A DNA stretch of 64,000 bases from Geitlerinema sp. BBD 1991-9. Lineage in GTDB: Bacteria > Cyanobacteriota > Cyanobacteriia > Cyanobacteriales > Geitlerinemataceae. The notes under the pieces are model-generated. The model was not told the DNA's origin. It saw only the letters and a list, made by a program, of their open reading frames with translations, and made no database searches. The DNA lies in assembly GCA_001657325.1 (NCBI GenBank), contig LWRO01000001.1, positions 124,001-188,000 of the forward strand. Reading direction: 5' to 3'. Positions 44,099 to 53,153 of the stretch are shown in pieces (the first letter of the stretch is position 1; every line of letters begins with the position of its first letter). Both the position numbers and the translations under genes were made by a program.

Positions 44099-44800
44099 AT
44101 GTTTACCGTGAACGCAACAATTCAACGCTTAATTCGCCTCGCCCCGCTCAGTTTGGGATGCTCGATCGCCTTGACCTTACTTCAATTCCCCGGACTCGCT
44201 CAGATTACACGAGCGACGATCGCCGACATCGTGGGAGGAGATCGGGTTTATATCGAGCAGACTCAGGCATATATCCGAGACCTTGCCGAATTTGGAGAAG
44301 AGGTCTCGACAGAAGACACTCGCGCTCAGCTCGATTTCGATAACGGAGCCGCCGGTCGCTTGCAGCGCTTTTCTAACGTACAAATCGGTCAGTGTGTAGA
44401 GGTGCAGGATGGAACCTTAGTTGCCAGCGGGCCAATCGATGGATGTGTCTCCGGATTCCTCGTGCGGGTCGAGGGAACGATTTTTACGATCGATCGGGCG
44501 ACGAACACCGCAACATCCGATATTAAGACACTCGAAGGTCAAGTCGAACTCGTCACCCAAAACAATCCCAACCCCTCAAACCCCGTCTTAATCCCTGCTG
44601 GTCAAAAAGTCAGCGTCCGTCCGGGGCAACCCCTATCTTCGATCGTGCCGCAGCCGATGACGAAAGGCGAATACTGCAGCATTATTCGTGGTGATTTGTT
44701 CCAGGGCTTCCGGAATCCCCTGCCCAACGAAGATCGACTCGAGGAAGTCGTCGTTCGACTTTACGGGTCGCCCTGCGATACCTTTCCGGTAATTTGGTAG
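44099..44800 (+). CDS. Secreted FecR-like domain protein
   Basis: 233 residues from ATG at 44099. A hydrophobic signal (about residues 13-33) is followed by a beta-rich domain: TIADIVGGDRVYIEQTQ, AQLDFDNGAAGRLQRFSNVQIG and SGFLVRVEGTIFTID. This matches the FecR/LysM-like sheet found in many secreted cyanobacterial proteins. Cys pairs near 98, 115, 198 and 229 could form disulfides. Function unknown; no sigma factor or FecI is adjacent, so iron signalling is not supported. Confidence 0.6.
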   Translation: MFTVNATIQRLIRLAPLSLGCSIALTLLQFPGLAQITRATIADIVGGDRVYIEQTQAYIRDLAEFGEEVSTEDTRAQLDFDNGAAGRLQRFSNVQIGQCVEVQDGTLVASGPIDGCVSGFLVRVEGTIFTIDRATNTATSDIKTLEGQVELVTQNNPNPSNPVLIPAGQKVSVRPGQPLSSIVPQPMTKGEYCSIIRGDLFQGFRNPLPNEDRLEEVVVRLYGSPCDTFPVIW

Positions 44801-44845
44801 CTAATTGGGTAGCGTAACCCCGTTCGATCGAGCGTGAGTCCGAAC

Positions 44846-45586
44846 TTATGCTCGATCGTTCCCAGCATACTCCCAGACCTCCCAGACGATCTCGCGCGAT
44901 CGAATTTCTCGCCCGATTTCACCCGCCACCTGAGAAAACGCCTGCATTGCCTCATCCTCAGCACGAGTCGGTTGCTGTGGCGTGACCGGTTGGAGAACAT
45001 CGCTTAACCTCAGTAACGCCTTTCCCATCGTTTGGTCGGGTTCCGGTTCCACCAGGAGGCGTTCCCCGTAACCTCGCAACCAGTTCGTCCACTGTTCGAT
45101 CGAGACCCGTGGAGACAAGTCTGATAGAAATGCCGAAACCGCTGAGGTTCCCTGAGTCGTTTTTTGCAATAACTGAGCGAAGAGCGGCTCGTACTCCGCT
45201 TCAAATAGAGGCGGAAACTCCCGTTCTAACAACTGTCGTCCGTACTGACCCGCAATTTCACCAATCTCGCCACATCCCACTTCCGACAATTGCAACATCC
45301 GCTTCCCCAGCTCCCGATTGGGGACGGGAGATTTCAGCAACCGCTTGCCAAATCGATGCAACCAAGATTGAAAAAATCGATCGTCGCGGCGATCTCCGAT
45401 TTCTTCTAAAACTCGATCTTGCGTCCATCCCGCCGCCACTTTGTCGAGAAGCCGGCTCAACAGGCGCTCGTAAGCAGCATCACTCAGCGGCGTGACCTCG
45501 GGTTCGGGAGAGGGAGATTCAGACCGAGCCGTTCCGAACAGACGTTGCCAGAAACGTTCGATCCACTGCCACAATTTTTTGAACAC
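44846..45586 (-). CDS. Unknown protein with two tandem internal repeats
   Basis: 246 residues. A short amphipathic N-terminal helix (about 1-17) is followed by two copies of a helical unit of about 65 residues: YERLLSRLLDKVAAGW...LSEV and YEPLFAQLLQKTTQGT...LSDV. Each unit ends in a segment W-L-x-G/R-F/Y-G-x-R-L-L. The duplication is clear by eye. I do not recognise a family with known function; similar cyanobacterial hypothetical proteins exist. It stands 35 bases upstream of the UPF0104-type gene's stop, on the same strand. Confidence 0.6.
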   Translation of the reverse strand: MFKKLWQWIERFWQRLFGTARSESPSPEPEVTPLSDAAYERLLSRLLDKVAAGWTQDRVLEEIGDRRDDRFFQSWLHRFGKRLLKSPVPNRELGKRMLQLSEVGCGEIGEIAGQYGRQLLEREFPPLFEAEYEPLFAQLLQKTTQGTSAVSAFLSDLSPRVSIEQWTNWLRGYGERLLVEPEPDQTMGKALLRLSDVLQPVTPQQPTRAEDEAMQAFSQVAGEIGREIRSREIVWEVWEYAGNDRA

Positions 45587-45621
45587 GGCATTTGATATGT
45601 ATGACGTTCTACAGGTTCAGA

Positions 45622-46566
45622 TTACTGTTTGACGCTCTGCACGTTCGAGAGATACTGACCGAAAAACGGTAGTCCACCCACCGCAGGGAGGAAGTAGCGC
45701 GACGTACACAGCAAACCTAACGCTGCCCCCGTCTGAGCGTCAAAAAAGGGCTGATAGAACAAAATCAATGCCGCATCTCGCGTTCCCACTCCGGCAAAAG
45801 TCAGCGGTAACAATCCAGCAAGAATAGCGAGGGGGGAAAGTGCGAGGTTGGCCACAAATGGAACGTTGGCGTTTAAGGCAAAGATAAAAAACCAGATTTG
45901 AAGTAGGTGTAGAAACCAAATAAAAATGGACGTCAGCGCGATCTTGGTGAGTTGTTTTTTGTCTCGCCAAAAGTAATCGTGCATTTCTCCCCAAGAAATA
46001 TGTAATTTCTCGAGCTTTTTCTTGACTTTTTTAGGTGCGACTTTCTTCCCGGACTTAAAGAAGAAATCGGCAAATTGCTTCGATCCAAGTAAGAGCAATC
46101 CAAAAACCAAACCCAAGAACACCCCTGCTCCCATCACCCAAAACAAGATCTCTTGCTTCGAGTAAATTGCCAAACCAAATACGCACCAAAGCAAAAGTGA
46201 AAGCATATCGCAGGACTTCTCGAATACAACCAGCGACAGGGAGAGCGAACCGCTTAAGTAGCCGCGATCGCGGATAAAATATGCCTTGGCAATATCGCCC
46301 ATTTTTGAAGGCAGTACCATATTTAAAACACTGGCAGCTAGGGTAAGCTTATTCGCTTCCCAAAATCCCAATAAACCAGGTCTCGGCATCAGTTGCTGAA
46401 GTCGCCAGCTCGTGATCGCGGTCAGCGGAACGACCATGCCCAAACTAATCACCATCCAAACTCGATCGCAGTTTCTAAAAACATCGATCAATCCTTCAAA
46501 ATCGATCTTTGAATAAATAATCGCCAGAATTGCTAAACTGACAACGATTGAAATCAGCCGCTTCAT
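45622..46566 (-). CDS. UPF0104/LPG-synthase-transmembrane-type integral membrane protein
   Basis: About 315 residues, start at ATG 46566. Six or more hydrophobic helices are seen: about residues 4-21, 36-55, 110-135, 145-165, and several after. Motifs include WRLQQLMPRPG, NMVLPSKMGDIAKAY and FLPLTFAGVGTRDAALILF near the end, typical of lysylphosphatidylglycerol synthase TM-like flippase/glycosyltransferase helper proteins. It may move lipid-linked sugars or lipids. No catalytic LPG domain is present. Confidence 0.8.
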   Translation of the reverse strand: MKRLISIVVSLAILAIIYSKIDFEGLIDVFRNCDRVWMVISLGMVVPLTAITSWRLQQLMPRPGLLGFWEANKLTLAASVLNMVLPSKMGDIAKAYFIRDRGYLSGSLSLSLVVFEKSCDMLSLLLWCVFGLAIYSKQEILFWVMGAGVFLGLVFGLLLLGSKQFADFFFKSGKKVAPKKVKKKLEKLHISWGEMHDYFWRDKKQLTKIALTSIFIWFLHLLQIWFFIFALNANVPFVANLALSPLAILAGLLPLTFAGVGTRDAALILFYQPFFDAQTGAALGLLCTSRYFLPAVGGLPFFGQYLSNVQSVKQ

Positions 46567-46673
46567 GGATTTTGACCTCAAAAAACAGAGCCGATCGGAA
46601 ACAAGGAAACGGACAACAGACAGGCAACAGACTAGAGAAATAAAAAACCTGCGATCGAAATCGATCGAGACAG

Positions 46674-47168
46674 CTAAGAATCGCTGCGAACGAGTGTTAA
46701 CATCCCCCCGCCCTCATCGATGCGGACGATCGATAACTCCGTCTCCGACACGGTAAATTCAAACGCCGTAATATTTCCCGATTCCGGGTTCGTGGCATAG
46801 ATTGTATTGCCCTCAACCTGGAAAGTCCCTTCGAGATCGCCGATGCGGATTCGTCCGTCTTCCGTCAACTCCCAAGCTAAATCTGCCCGTTGTCGCGCGG
46901 GAAGTTCCGTCAAATCGACCTGTTCTCCTTCCGGTGTCACGAAGGTGAGAACTTCCCAGCGGCCGTAAAGCAGGTTTTGGGAAGCGTTATCGGTCGCTTG
47001 CGATCGAGCTGTAGCCGTGTCCTCTAACGCAGAAGTTTTCTCAGCTGAGAGCGACGATTCCGATGTGGACGAAGACGGCTTCTGGGTATCGGACATTGAA
47101 GAGCGACATCCCACCAAAGCGATCGAGCCGACGATCGCGAGGGCACTCAAACGAAAACTCAACCTCAT
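46674..47168 (-). CDS. Lipoprotein of unknown function
   Basis: 164 residues. The N-terminus MRLSFRLSALAIVGSIALVGC is a lipoprotein signal with the lipobox LVGC. A Ser/Thr-rich linker precedes a beta-rich domain with GRWEVLTF, DGRIRIGDLEGTFQVEGNTIYATN. This looks like a lipocalin-like or META-type fold, but the assignment is not certain. It is anchored in the membrane facing the periplasm. Confidence 0.75.
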   Translation of the reverse strand: MRLSFRLSALAIVGSIALVGCRSSMSDTQKPSSSTSESSLSAEKTSALEDTATARSQATDNASQNLLYGRWEVLTFVTPEGEQVDLTELPARQRADLAWELTEDGRIRIGDLEGTFQVEGNTIYATNPESGNITAFEFTVSETELSIVRIDEGGGMLTLVRSDS

Positions 47169-47214
47169 GCTCGGGGATTAGGAGTAAAAAACTAGGTGCT
47201 ATCCTAACACTCGC

Positions 47215-47916
47215 TCACAAGTAGCCGTGTTCGGCTAAAAACGCTGGCGTTACAGACTCCCCAGGAAAACCATCGCTGCCAGCACCCGTTTGACCGTAAC
47301 GCAAAAAACGCTCGACATATTTTCCGAGGATATCGCCTTCTAGATTGACCCAGCTTCCCGGTTGCAACTCGTGTAGGTTCGTTTCGGCATAAGTGTGGGG
47401 AATGACAGCCACTTTAAACCAACGTCCTGCCTCGTCGCAGGCTGCCACCGTCAAACTAATTCCGTTAACCGCGATACTCCCTTTAGCAACGAGATAGCGA
47501 GCGATTCGATCGAACCATTGCTGTTCGAGAGACGGCGGTGCGGTAAACGTCATTTCCCAAGAATTGTCCGTTAGCACCGATTCCTGCAAACAGCCAATTC
47601 CGTCGACGTGTCCCGTCACAAAGTGTCCGCCGAGCTTACTTCCCACCCGCAGCGAACCTTCGAGGTTCACCGAGCGCGCTGTGGGACGCAAGCGATCGAG
47701 CGTACTTCGAGCGAGCGTTTCCGGCGAAACGTCAGCGACGAATCCCCGAGCTAAGATCGTAGCAACAGTTAAGCACACCCCATCGACAGCGATGCTGTCA
47801 CCAACGGCCAAATCTCGCGAAATCGCCTCAGAATCACCTGAAAGATAGCGAATTCGCACTTGACCGTCCGATAGGGATTCGATCGAACCAATAGCTTGAA
47901 CGAGTCCGGTAAACAC
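47215..47916 (-). CDS. ribE: Riboflavin synthase alpha chain
   Basis: The enzyme joins two lumazine molecules into riboflavin. Two tandem lumazine-binding domains are seen: first FTGLVQAIGSIESL with GDSIAVDGVCLTV, second KLGGHFVTGHVDGIG and GSIAVNGISLTV. About 233 residues. The start is GTG at 47916, preceded by AAAGGA and giving the conserved V-F-T-G-L-V start; an upstream ATG would add a non-conserved tail. No other rib gene adjoins. Confidence 0.93.
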   Translation of the reverse strand: MFTGLVQAIGSIESLSDGQVRIRYLSGDSEAISRDLAVGDSIAVDGVCLTVATILARGFVADVSPETLARSTLDRLRPTARSVNLEGSLRVGSKLGGHFVTGHVDGIGCLQESVLTDNSWEMTFTAPPSLEQQWFDRIARYLVAKGSIAVNGISLTVAACDEAGRWFKVAVIPHTYAETNLHELQPGSWVNLEGDILGKYVERFLRYGQTGAGSDGFPGESVTPAFLAEHGYL

Positions 47917-48111
47917 GATAACGTCCTTTCGCCAACACCCCAAACTGGCGTTATTGTAGCGTTAGGAGCCGGAAAGAGATCGTCAACTTTCTTAACTAAA
48001 GGAAGAACTCGATCGAGGTCAATCCGATCGAAGATCGAGGCATACTAATCTTCAGAAGTCGGTTTGCGCCGACTGCCGACATCCCACCGTATCGAACGAG
48101 AGGCTGAGTCG

Positions 48112-48621
48112 ATGATTGAGATGAAAATCGCTGGAATCGCCTTGGACGCAGCAACACGAAGCCCCATCGTCTTGCTCCGAGATGCCGACGAGCGTCGCGC
48201 CCTCCCGATCTATATTTCCCAAGATCAGGCGAGGTCAATTATCAGTGCCATGGAAAACCATACCCCACCTCGACCGATGACGCACGATCTCATGGTTAAC
48301 ATTTTAGAGGAATGGAACTTAACCCTCGATCGTGTTATCGTTCATGCCTTAGAAGACAACACCTTCTATGCCGTCTTGAAAATGTCGCAGGGACAGACGA
48401 AAAAAGAAATCGATGCCCGTCCCAGCGATGCCATCGCATTAGCCTTGCGAACGGGAGCGTCAATTTGGGTCATGGAAGAAGTTGTGGCTGATGCGTCTAT
48501 TCCCGTCGATCGAGAAGCTGACGAAGCCGAACGTCAAGCGTTTCGCGATTTCTTAAACAATCTCAGCCCTCAAGAACTGATCGAACGCTCCGGTAAAGGT
48601 GGAGAAGCCCAGTACGACTGA
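48112..48621 (+). CDS. Bifunctional nuclease-type protein (DUF151)
   Basis: 169 residues. It begins MIEMKIAGIALDAATRSPIVLLRD and has LPIYISQDQARSI, RPMTHDLM and SDAIALALRTG, matching the BFN/DUF151 family, which has been linked to nuclease activity or regulation. The start is ATG 48112; an upstream ATG at 48064 gives a non-conserved extension. No clear partner is adjacent. Confidence 0.85.
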   Translation: MIEMKIAGIALDAATRSPIVLLRDADERRALPIYISQDQARSIISAMENHTPPRPMTHDLMVNILEEWNLTLDRVIVHALEDNTFYAVLKMSQGQTKKEIDARPSDAIALALRTGASIWVMEEVVADASIPVDREADEAERQAFRDFLNNLSPQELIERSGKGGEAQYD

Positions 48622-48685
48622 TCTCGATTGGCGTTCTAAACTTTAGAGGTTTCACACCAGTGGCTCGAGGCCTATTCGAGAATCT

Positions 48686-49816
48686 ATGCAATATCGTCGA
48701 TTCGGTCGCACGAACTTGAATCTTTCAGTGTTTTCCTTGGGGACGATGCGCTACTTAGCCTCTGAGGAAAACGCGATTCAAACAGTCCGCGAGGCAGTTG
48801 GCCGAGGAATCAACCACATTGAAACAGCTCGGGGTTATGGCAACAGCGAGCTGTTTCTCGGTGCTGCGTTACGGGCCGGCCTTGGGATCTCACGAGATCG
48901 ACTCTACCTCACCACGAAAATTCCCCCCACCCCCGACGCTGCATCTATGACCCAGTCGATCGACGAGTCGCTCGAGCGACTGGGAACTGAGTATCTCGAC
49001 CACTTAGCCCTGCACGGACTCAACACGCCACAACATCTCGAATGGGTCAAAGCCTCTAACGGTTGTATGGCAGCTGTTCGCCGCGCCATTGAAGCCGGCA
49101 AAGTACGCCACGTTGGATTTTCCACCCACGGCACCCTCGAATTAATCCGAGCGGCGATCGAAACTGGATTCTTCGACTTCGTCAACCTACACTACTATCT
49201 ATTGTTCCAACGCCACGCTCCCGCCGTCGAACTCGCCCACCAGAGAGACCTAGGCGTGTTTATCATCTCCCCAGCCGACAAAGGCGGACAGCTTTACACG
49301 CCCCCCGAAGCGCTACGTCGACTCTGCCATCCGTTCTCACCTCTCGAGTTAAACTACCGATTTTTACTGAGCGACCCTCGCATCACAACCCTCAGTTTCG
49401 GACCAGCCAATCCCGAAGAACTCAACGATTCCCTACAAGCGGGCGATCGAACTCATCCCCTCACAGAGGAAGAGCGAGCAATCTTGCATCGACTCGACAC
49501 TTGCCAAAATGACGTGTTGGGAGTCGATCGATGTCACCAGTGTTACCAATGCCTGCCCTGTCCAGAAGACATTCACATTCCTGAAGTCTTGCGCCTGCGA
49601 AACCTTACGGTCGCTTACAACATGACCACATTCGGCAAATACCGCTATCGGATGTTTGAGAACGCCGGACACTGGTTTCCAGGGAAAAAAGCCCACCGTT
49701 GCACGGACTGCGGCGACTGCCTTCCCCGCTGCCCCGAAAACCTCGAAATTCCAAAACTCCTTCGAGACACCCACGAGCGACTCTACGTCGGAGAAGGAAG
49801 GCGTTTGTGGGGTTGA
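48686..49816 (+). CDS. Aldo/keto reductase with C-terminal 2x4Fe-4S ferredoxin domain
   Basis: 376 residues. The N-terminal TIM barrel (about 1-275) has SVFSLGTMRY, RGYGNSE with the catalytic Tyr, TTKIPP with the Lys and LALHGLN with the His. The usual catalytic Asp (in IDTA) is Glu in IETA. The C-terminal part has CHQCYQCLPC and CTDCGDCLPRCPEN, 4Fe-4S cluster motifs. This fused type is common in bacteria and probably uses ferredoxin electrons; the substrate is unknown. Confidence 0.88.
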   Translation: MQYRRFGRTNLNLSVFSLGTMRYLASEENAIQTVREAVGRGINHIETARGYGNSELFLGAALRAGLGISRDRLYLTTKIPPTPDAASMTQSIDESLERLGTEYLDHLALHGLNTPQHLEWVKASNGCMAAVRRAIEAGKVRHVGFSTHGTLELIRAAIETGFFDFVNLHYYLLFQRHAPAVELAHQRDLGVFIISPADKGGQLYTPPEALRRLCHPFSPLELNYRFLLSDPRITTLSFGPANPEELNDSLQAGDRTHPLTEEERAILHRLDTCQNDVLGVDRCHQCYQCLPCPEDIHIPEVLRLRNLTVAYNMTTFGKYRYRMFENAGHWFPGKKAHRCTDCGDCLPRCPENLEIPKLLRDTHERLYVGEGRRLWG

Positions 49817-49848
49817 CTTAGTGAAGACAACCCGGTGACGAGACACTC

Positions 49849-49907
49849 ATGCGAATGCTGTGGAAGTCGTCGTGTTATGTCGTCATGCCCTTCGATGTCA
49901 TTCGCAT
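49849..49907. repeat. Nine-base inverted repeat downstream of the aldo/keto reductase
   Basis: ATGCGAATG (49849-49857) and CATTCGCAT (49899-49907) are perfect complements around a 41-base loop. The 250-base gap to yjbQ has no supported gene; an open frame at 49860-50183 overlaps yjbQ and I do not call it. Confidence 0.4.
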
Positions 49908-50067
49908 CAGATCGAGGAGACAGAAGACAAACATAACGATTTTATCGATCTCGAAGGTGAATGGCGAGCCGAACTTATTTTGACTGTTGAGCTTCAGCGT
50001 TGTCCCCCAATCCATCCCGACTGCTCGCTCTGTGAGGATAAAGACGGTTACTTGAGGACTGCTTCAG

Positions 50068-50508
50068 TTAAAGCTCGCCTGTTACCTGAACTGAAACCGC
50101 CCGACGACGCGGCCCGTCAAGCTCGAAGAAGAGTATTGACTGCCAAGTGCCGAGGGCGAGTTGGCCGTCGACGACGGGAATGACTTCGCTCGTACTCAAG
50201 GTCATCGCCATAAGATGAGAATGGGCGTTTTCCGGTTCGTCGGGTGGAACGTCTCGCAAGTGAAGATCGTTATGGCGGTATTTGGCATCGGGAGGTGCAA
50301 GTTGTTTCAGATACACCTCGAGATCGTCGAGGAGGCGTTTTTCATATTCATTGATAGCCAGAGCGGTTGTGGTATGTCTTGAAAAAACGAGAACCTGACC
50401 GTTGCGAACGCCAGTTTTCTCCAAAACCTCGGTAATTCGCGGTGTGAGGTTGTAAATGCGGATGGGAGCGTCAGTTTCGAGGTGGAGAATTTCGTGGTGA
50501 ATCGGCAT
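50068..50508 (-). CDS. yjbQ: YjbQ/UPF0047 secondary thiamine-phosphate synthase-type enzyme
   Basis: About 146 residues. Motifs include HHEILHLET, SRHTTTALAINEYE (metal-binding His), YRHNDLH and NAHSHLMAMTL, followed by LALGTWQSILFFELDGPRRR. This family shows low thiamine-phosphate synthase activity; the physiological role is uncertain. The ATG at 50508 is chosen over a TTG three codons upstream. Confidence 0.92.
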   Translation of the reverse strand: MPIHHEILHLETDAPIRIYNLTPRITEVLEKTGVRNGQVLVFSRHTTTALAINEYEKRLLDDLEVYLKQLAPPDAKYRHNDLHLRDVPPDEPENAHSHLMAMTLSTSEVIPVVDGQLALGTWQSILFFELDGPRRRAVSVQVTGEL

Positions 50509-50567
50509 TGCAGGCAAAAACTCGAGCTTCGCTTGTTTATCATCCCATCAACTTTGCCTTCGATCGA

Positions 50568-50959
50568 AGGGTATGGGTGAGGCCGTTTGCTGTGTTAATG
50601 CGATCTTTATGTCGTTTACGGTGGGGTTATGGTTCATATCGAGTTTGCTAGAGGTGTCAAGGAAAACGTCATCCCTGACGTGCAATTGACGAGATCGAAA
50701 GATGAATCGAACGGTCGTGCGTTTTTCTACTTCCAAAATCCCCACGCCCTGGAAGAGGGTTTTAGGGTATGGATGAGGCCGTTTGCTGTGTTAACGTGAT
50801 CTTTATGTCGTTTACGGTGGGGTTATGGCTCATATCGAGTTTGCCAGAGGTGTCAAGGAAAACGTCATCCCTGACGTGCGCTTGACGAGATCGAAAGATG
50901 GATCGAACGGTCGTGCGTTTTTCTACTTCCAAAATCCCAACGCCCTGGAAGAGGGTTTT
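50568..50959. repeat. 196-base tandem duplication covering the psb28 5' end
   Basis: Two direct copies, 50568-50763 and 50764-50959, with about nine single-base differences. Each copy holds upstream sequence (AGGGTATGGRTGAGGCCG...) and the first part of psb28. The first copy creates a truncated psb28 and the second belongs to the intact gene. Confidence 0.92.
50629..50799 (+). pseudogene. Truncated psb28 copy (5' duplicate)
   Basis: The ATG at 50629 opens a frame matching Psb28 for 44 codons ([18 protein letters not shown]...ALEEGF) with a few changes (for example VQLTRSKDES and NPHAL), then runs out of the repeat into [12 protein letters not shown] and stops at 50799. It lacks the rest of Psb28 and is either a pseudogene or a 56-residue leader peptide. 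Confidence 0.85.
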
Positions 50960-51160
50960 ACGGAAGAGATCACGGGAATGTACTTGATCGATGAAGAAGG
51001 TGAGTTAGTAACCCGCGAAGTGAAAGGAAAGTTCGTCAACGGCAAACCGGAGGCGTTGGAAGCCATTTACGCCATTAAGTCTGTTGGAGATTGGGATCGC
51101 TTCATGCGCTTTATGGAACGCTATGCCAATGAAAATGGGTTGGGCTTTAGTAAGGCTTAA
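50825..51160 (+). CDS. psb28: Photosystem II assembly factor Psb28
   Basis: 111 residues, normal length. [26 protein letters not shown]-like [11 protein letters not shown] and [14 protein letters not shown] are Psb28 hallmarks. Psb28 binds the PSII assembly intermediate lacking the Mn cluster at the CP47/D1-D2 side. It is the intact copy after a 196-base tandem duplication. It is convergent with the Ctp-type protease. Confidence 0.95.
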   Translation: MAHIEFARGVKENVIPDVRLTRSKDGSNGRAFFYFQNPNALEEGFTEEITGMYLIDEEGELVTREVKGKFVNGKPEALEAIYAIKSVGDWDRFMRFMERYANENGLGFSKA

Positions 51161-51310
51161 CGACAAGGCTTGACGGTATCGCCTCGGTTCGGGGCGGTCT
51201 CGAACCGCCTCTCCGATTCCCATCTTTAGAGTGAGATGGGTAAATGGGGGATAAACAGTTGGCTGAAACGGTCTTCCTGGGTGGCGCGTAATTGCACTCG
51301 GCTTTGAGAG

Positions 51311-51360
51311 AAGAGAAAAGCCCCCGCTCAATACAACGCAACACCTGTGATAGCGGGGGC
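51311..51360 (-). terminator. Hairpin terminator of the Ctp-type protease
   Basis: GCCCCCGCT (51320-51328) and AGCGGGGGC (51352-51360) pair around a 23-base loop. On the minus strand the stem is followed by TTTTCTCTTC. It lies about 60 bases past the protease stop and may also affect the convergent psb28 transcript. Confidence 0.7.
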
Positions 51361-51421
51361 AAAGCCAAAAATTGTCAGGCCAAAAGTTTTAAGGCCAAAA
51401 ATTTCAAGGGTTTAGAAGGGT

Positions 51422-52702
51422 TTAATTCGATGCGATCGAACTTTCCGTTTGCAGTAGGTCGATCGCACGAGCGTAAAACGGATCGGAAGGCGTGCCGAGT
51501 AACGCCGGTTCGACGCTGAGCTGAAGCTCTTCTTCCCCAGTTAGCTCGACGCGGATATCCGGAGAAATGCCGCGATGACTGATATCCGTGCCGTTGGGCG
51601 TGTAGTAGTGGGCAACGGTGACGGCGAGTCCCGAACCATCAGCGAGAGAGTTGACGGATTGAACCAGGGCTTTGCCGAACGTTTGACTGCCGATAATGGT
51701 TGCCCGTTCGTGGTCTTGCAGCGCCCCAGCCAGAATTTCACTGGCGCTAGCAGAGTTTCCATCGACGAGTACGGCAAGCGGTCGATCGGTTAAGGCTGTG
51801 CGCGTTGCTTCGATGTTTTCTCGATTACCGTATCGATCGACCGTCTGCACGATCGAACCGCGATCGATCCACATCCGAGCGATCTGCACGCTCACGTCGA
51901 GGAGTCCGCCGGGGTTGCCCCGTAAGTCGAGGACGAAGGCCTCAACGTCTTGTTGCTTGAGTTCCTCGATCGCCCGATACATTTGTTCGTGGGCGTGGGA
52001 ACTGAACTCCGTCAGGCGCATATAGCCAACGCGAGTGCTCCCTTCAAGCTTGAGTTGGTAGGTAACAGCAGGAAGTTCGATACGACTGCGGACGAGGGCA
52101 ATATCGAACTGACGATCTTGACGGGAGATCGTTAGCGTCACGGGGGTTCCAATAGCACCGCGAATCAGGCTCGCCGCTCGATCGACGGTCATGTCACGAG
52201 TGCTTTCGCCGTCGATGGCCAGGACGAGATCTCCAGTTCGGATTCCTTCGCGACTCGCGGGCGAGTTCGGGAGGGGTTCGATGACCGACAGGCTGTTCGT
52301 GCGTGTATCCCGTTCGAGTCGTAATCCCACACCCGACAGCTCGCCAGAGGTTTGATGGTTGAGGGCTTCAAATTCCTCGGGATCGAGAAATCGCGTGTAA
52401 GGATCGTTGAGTCGGACGAGGGCGCGACGCAAAGCCGCATAAGCTTGTTCGCGAGAGGTGTAATCTCTCGCGAGCAATTCTTCGCGCACTTGCAACCAAT
52501 TAACTTGATTGAACTGACCGTCTACATAATCGCGGTTAACGATCTGCCAAGCTTCATCGAGAACGGCTTTTGGACTTGTTTCGAGGGCGGCGTAACTCGT
52601 GCGACTCCAGGTTGGACTTAAGAGGGATACAGTTGCGGTAACGATCGCGCCACCGACGACGGCGGCTTGATTCCAAGCCAGTGAATTGAATGGGCGGTTC
52701 AT
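51422..52702 (-). CDS. S41 C-terminal processing peptidase (CtpA/CtpB type)
   Basis: 426 residues, exported (hydrophobic segment about residues 13-32). A PDZ domain (about 115-200: GELSGVGLRLERD, GDLVLAIDGES) precedes the S41 core, with the catalytic Ser in NSASASEILAGAL and the Lys in TFGKALVQS. CtpA of this family removes the D1 C-terminal extension, which lets the Mn cluster assemble. The PDZ sequence looks closer to CtpB-type proteins to me, so D1 processing is plausible but not shown. Neighbour psb28 adds a photosystem II flavour. Confidence 0.85.
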   Translation of the reverse strand: MNRPFNSLAWNQAAVVGGAIVTATVSLLSPTWSRTSYAALETSPKAVLDEAWQIVNRDYVDGQFNQVNWLQVREELLARDYTSREQAYAALRRALVRLNDPYTRFLDPEEFEALNHQTSGELSGVGLRLERDTRTNSLSVIEPLPNSPASREGIRTGDLVLAIDGESTRDMTVDRAASLIRGAIGTPVTLTISRQDRQFDIALVRSRIELPAVTYQLKLEGSTRVGYMRLTEFSSHAHEQMYRAIEELKQQDVEAFVLDLRGNPGGLLDVSVQIARMWIDRGSIVQTVDRYGNRENIEATRTALTDRPLAVLVDGNSASASEILAGALQDHERATIIGSQTFGKALVQSVNSLADGSGLAVTVAHYYTPNGTDISHRGISPDIRVELTGEEELQLSVEPALLGTPSDPFYARAIDLLQTESSIASN

Positions 52703-53153
52703 GCAGGATCGCGGGAAGTAACGGGGTCTACAAAATCGGTCGAATTTCGGAAGCGAGAGAACGAGTCGGGTGCGTGACCGTATCGAGCTTCATCAGGCGG
52801 TTTGAACTTATGACGGGGTCACGCACTACCATACAAACCCGATGACACGAATTCCTGAAAGGAAGTTCGACAAAACAGGCGAGCCTAAAGCGATACCGAC
52901 CTCGAACGCAACCGTGGCGGGACGCAAAAACTCGACCGATGATGTCGGCACAGAGCTCGCTTAAATGGCGCTTCTCGATCGAGCGCCGAGCGAGAACGCG
53001 AAATTGAAAATGCAGGCGATAGAACGTGTGATTTTTGTAAAGGATTGCCAATCTATTGTCTAATGTATCAATTCAATGGCAGTTCGCCCAGTGTTCTGAA
53101 TCACAATCTGCCGATCTATTCTAGTAGATGCAACGTGAGGTTAAAACGATTGT
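52703..53153. other. Intergenic stretch, no supported gene
   Basis: 450 bases between divergent genes (protease leftward, TPR-like protein rightward). Open frames on the minus strand are basic and non-conserved. It must contain two promoters; none is distinct enough to list. Confidence 0.4.

Noticed and set aside
49860-50183. 107-residue frame overlapping yjbQ
   Set aside because: Overlaps the well-supported yjbQ gene by 116 bases and resembles no family.
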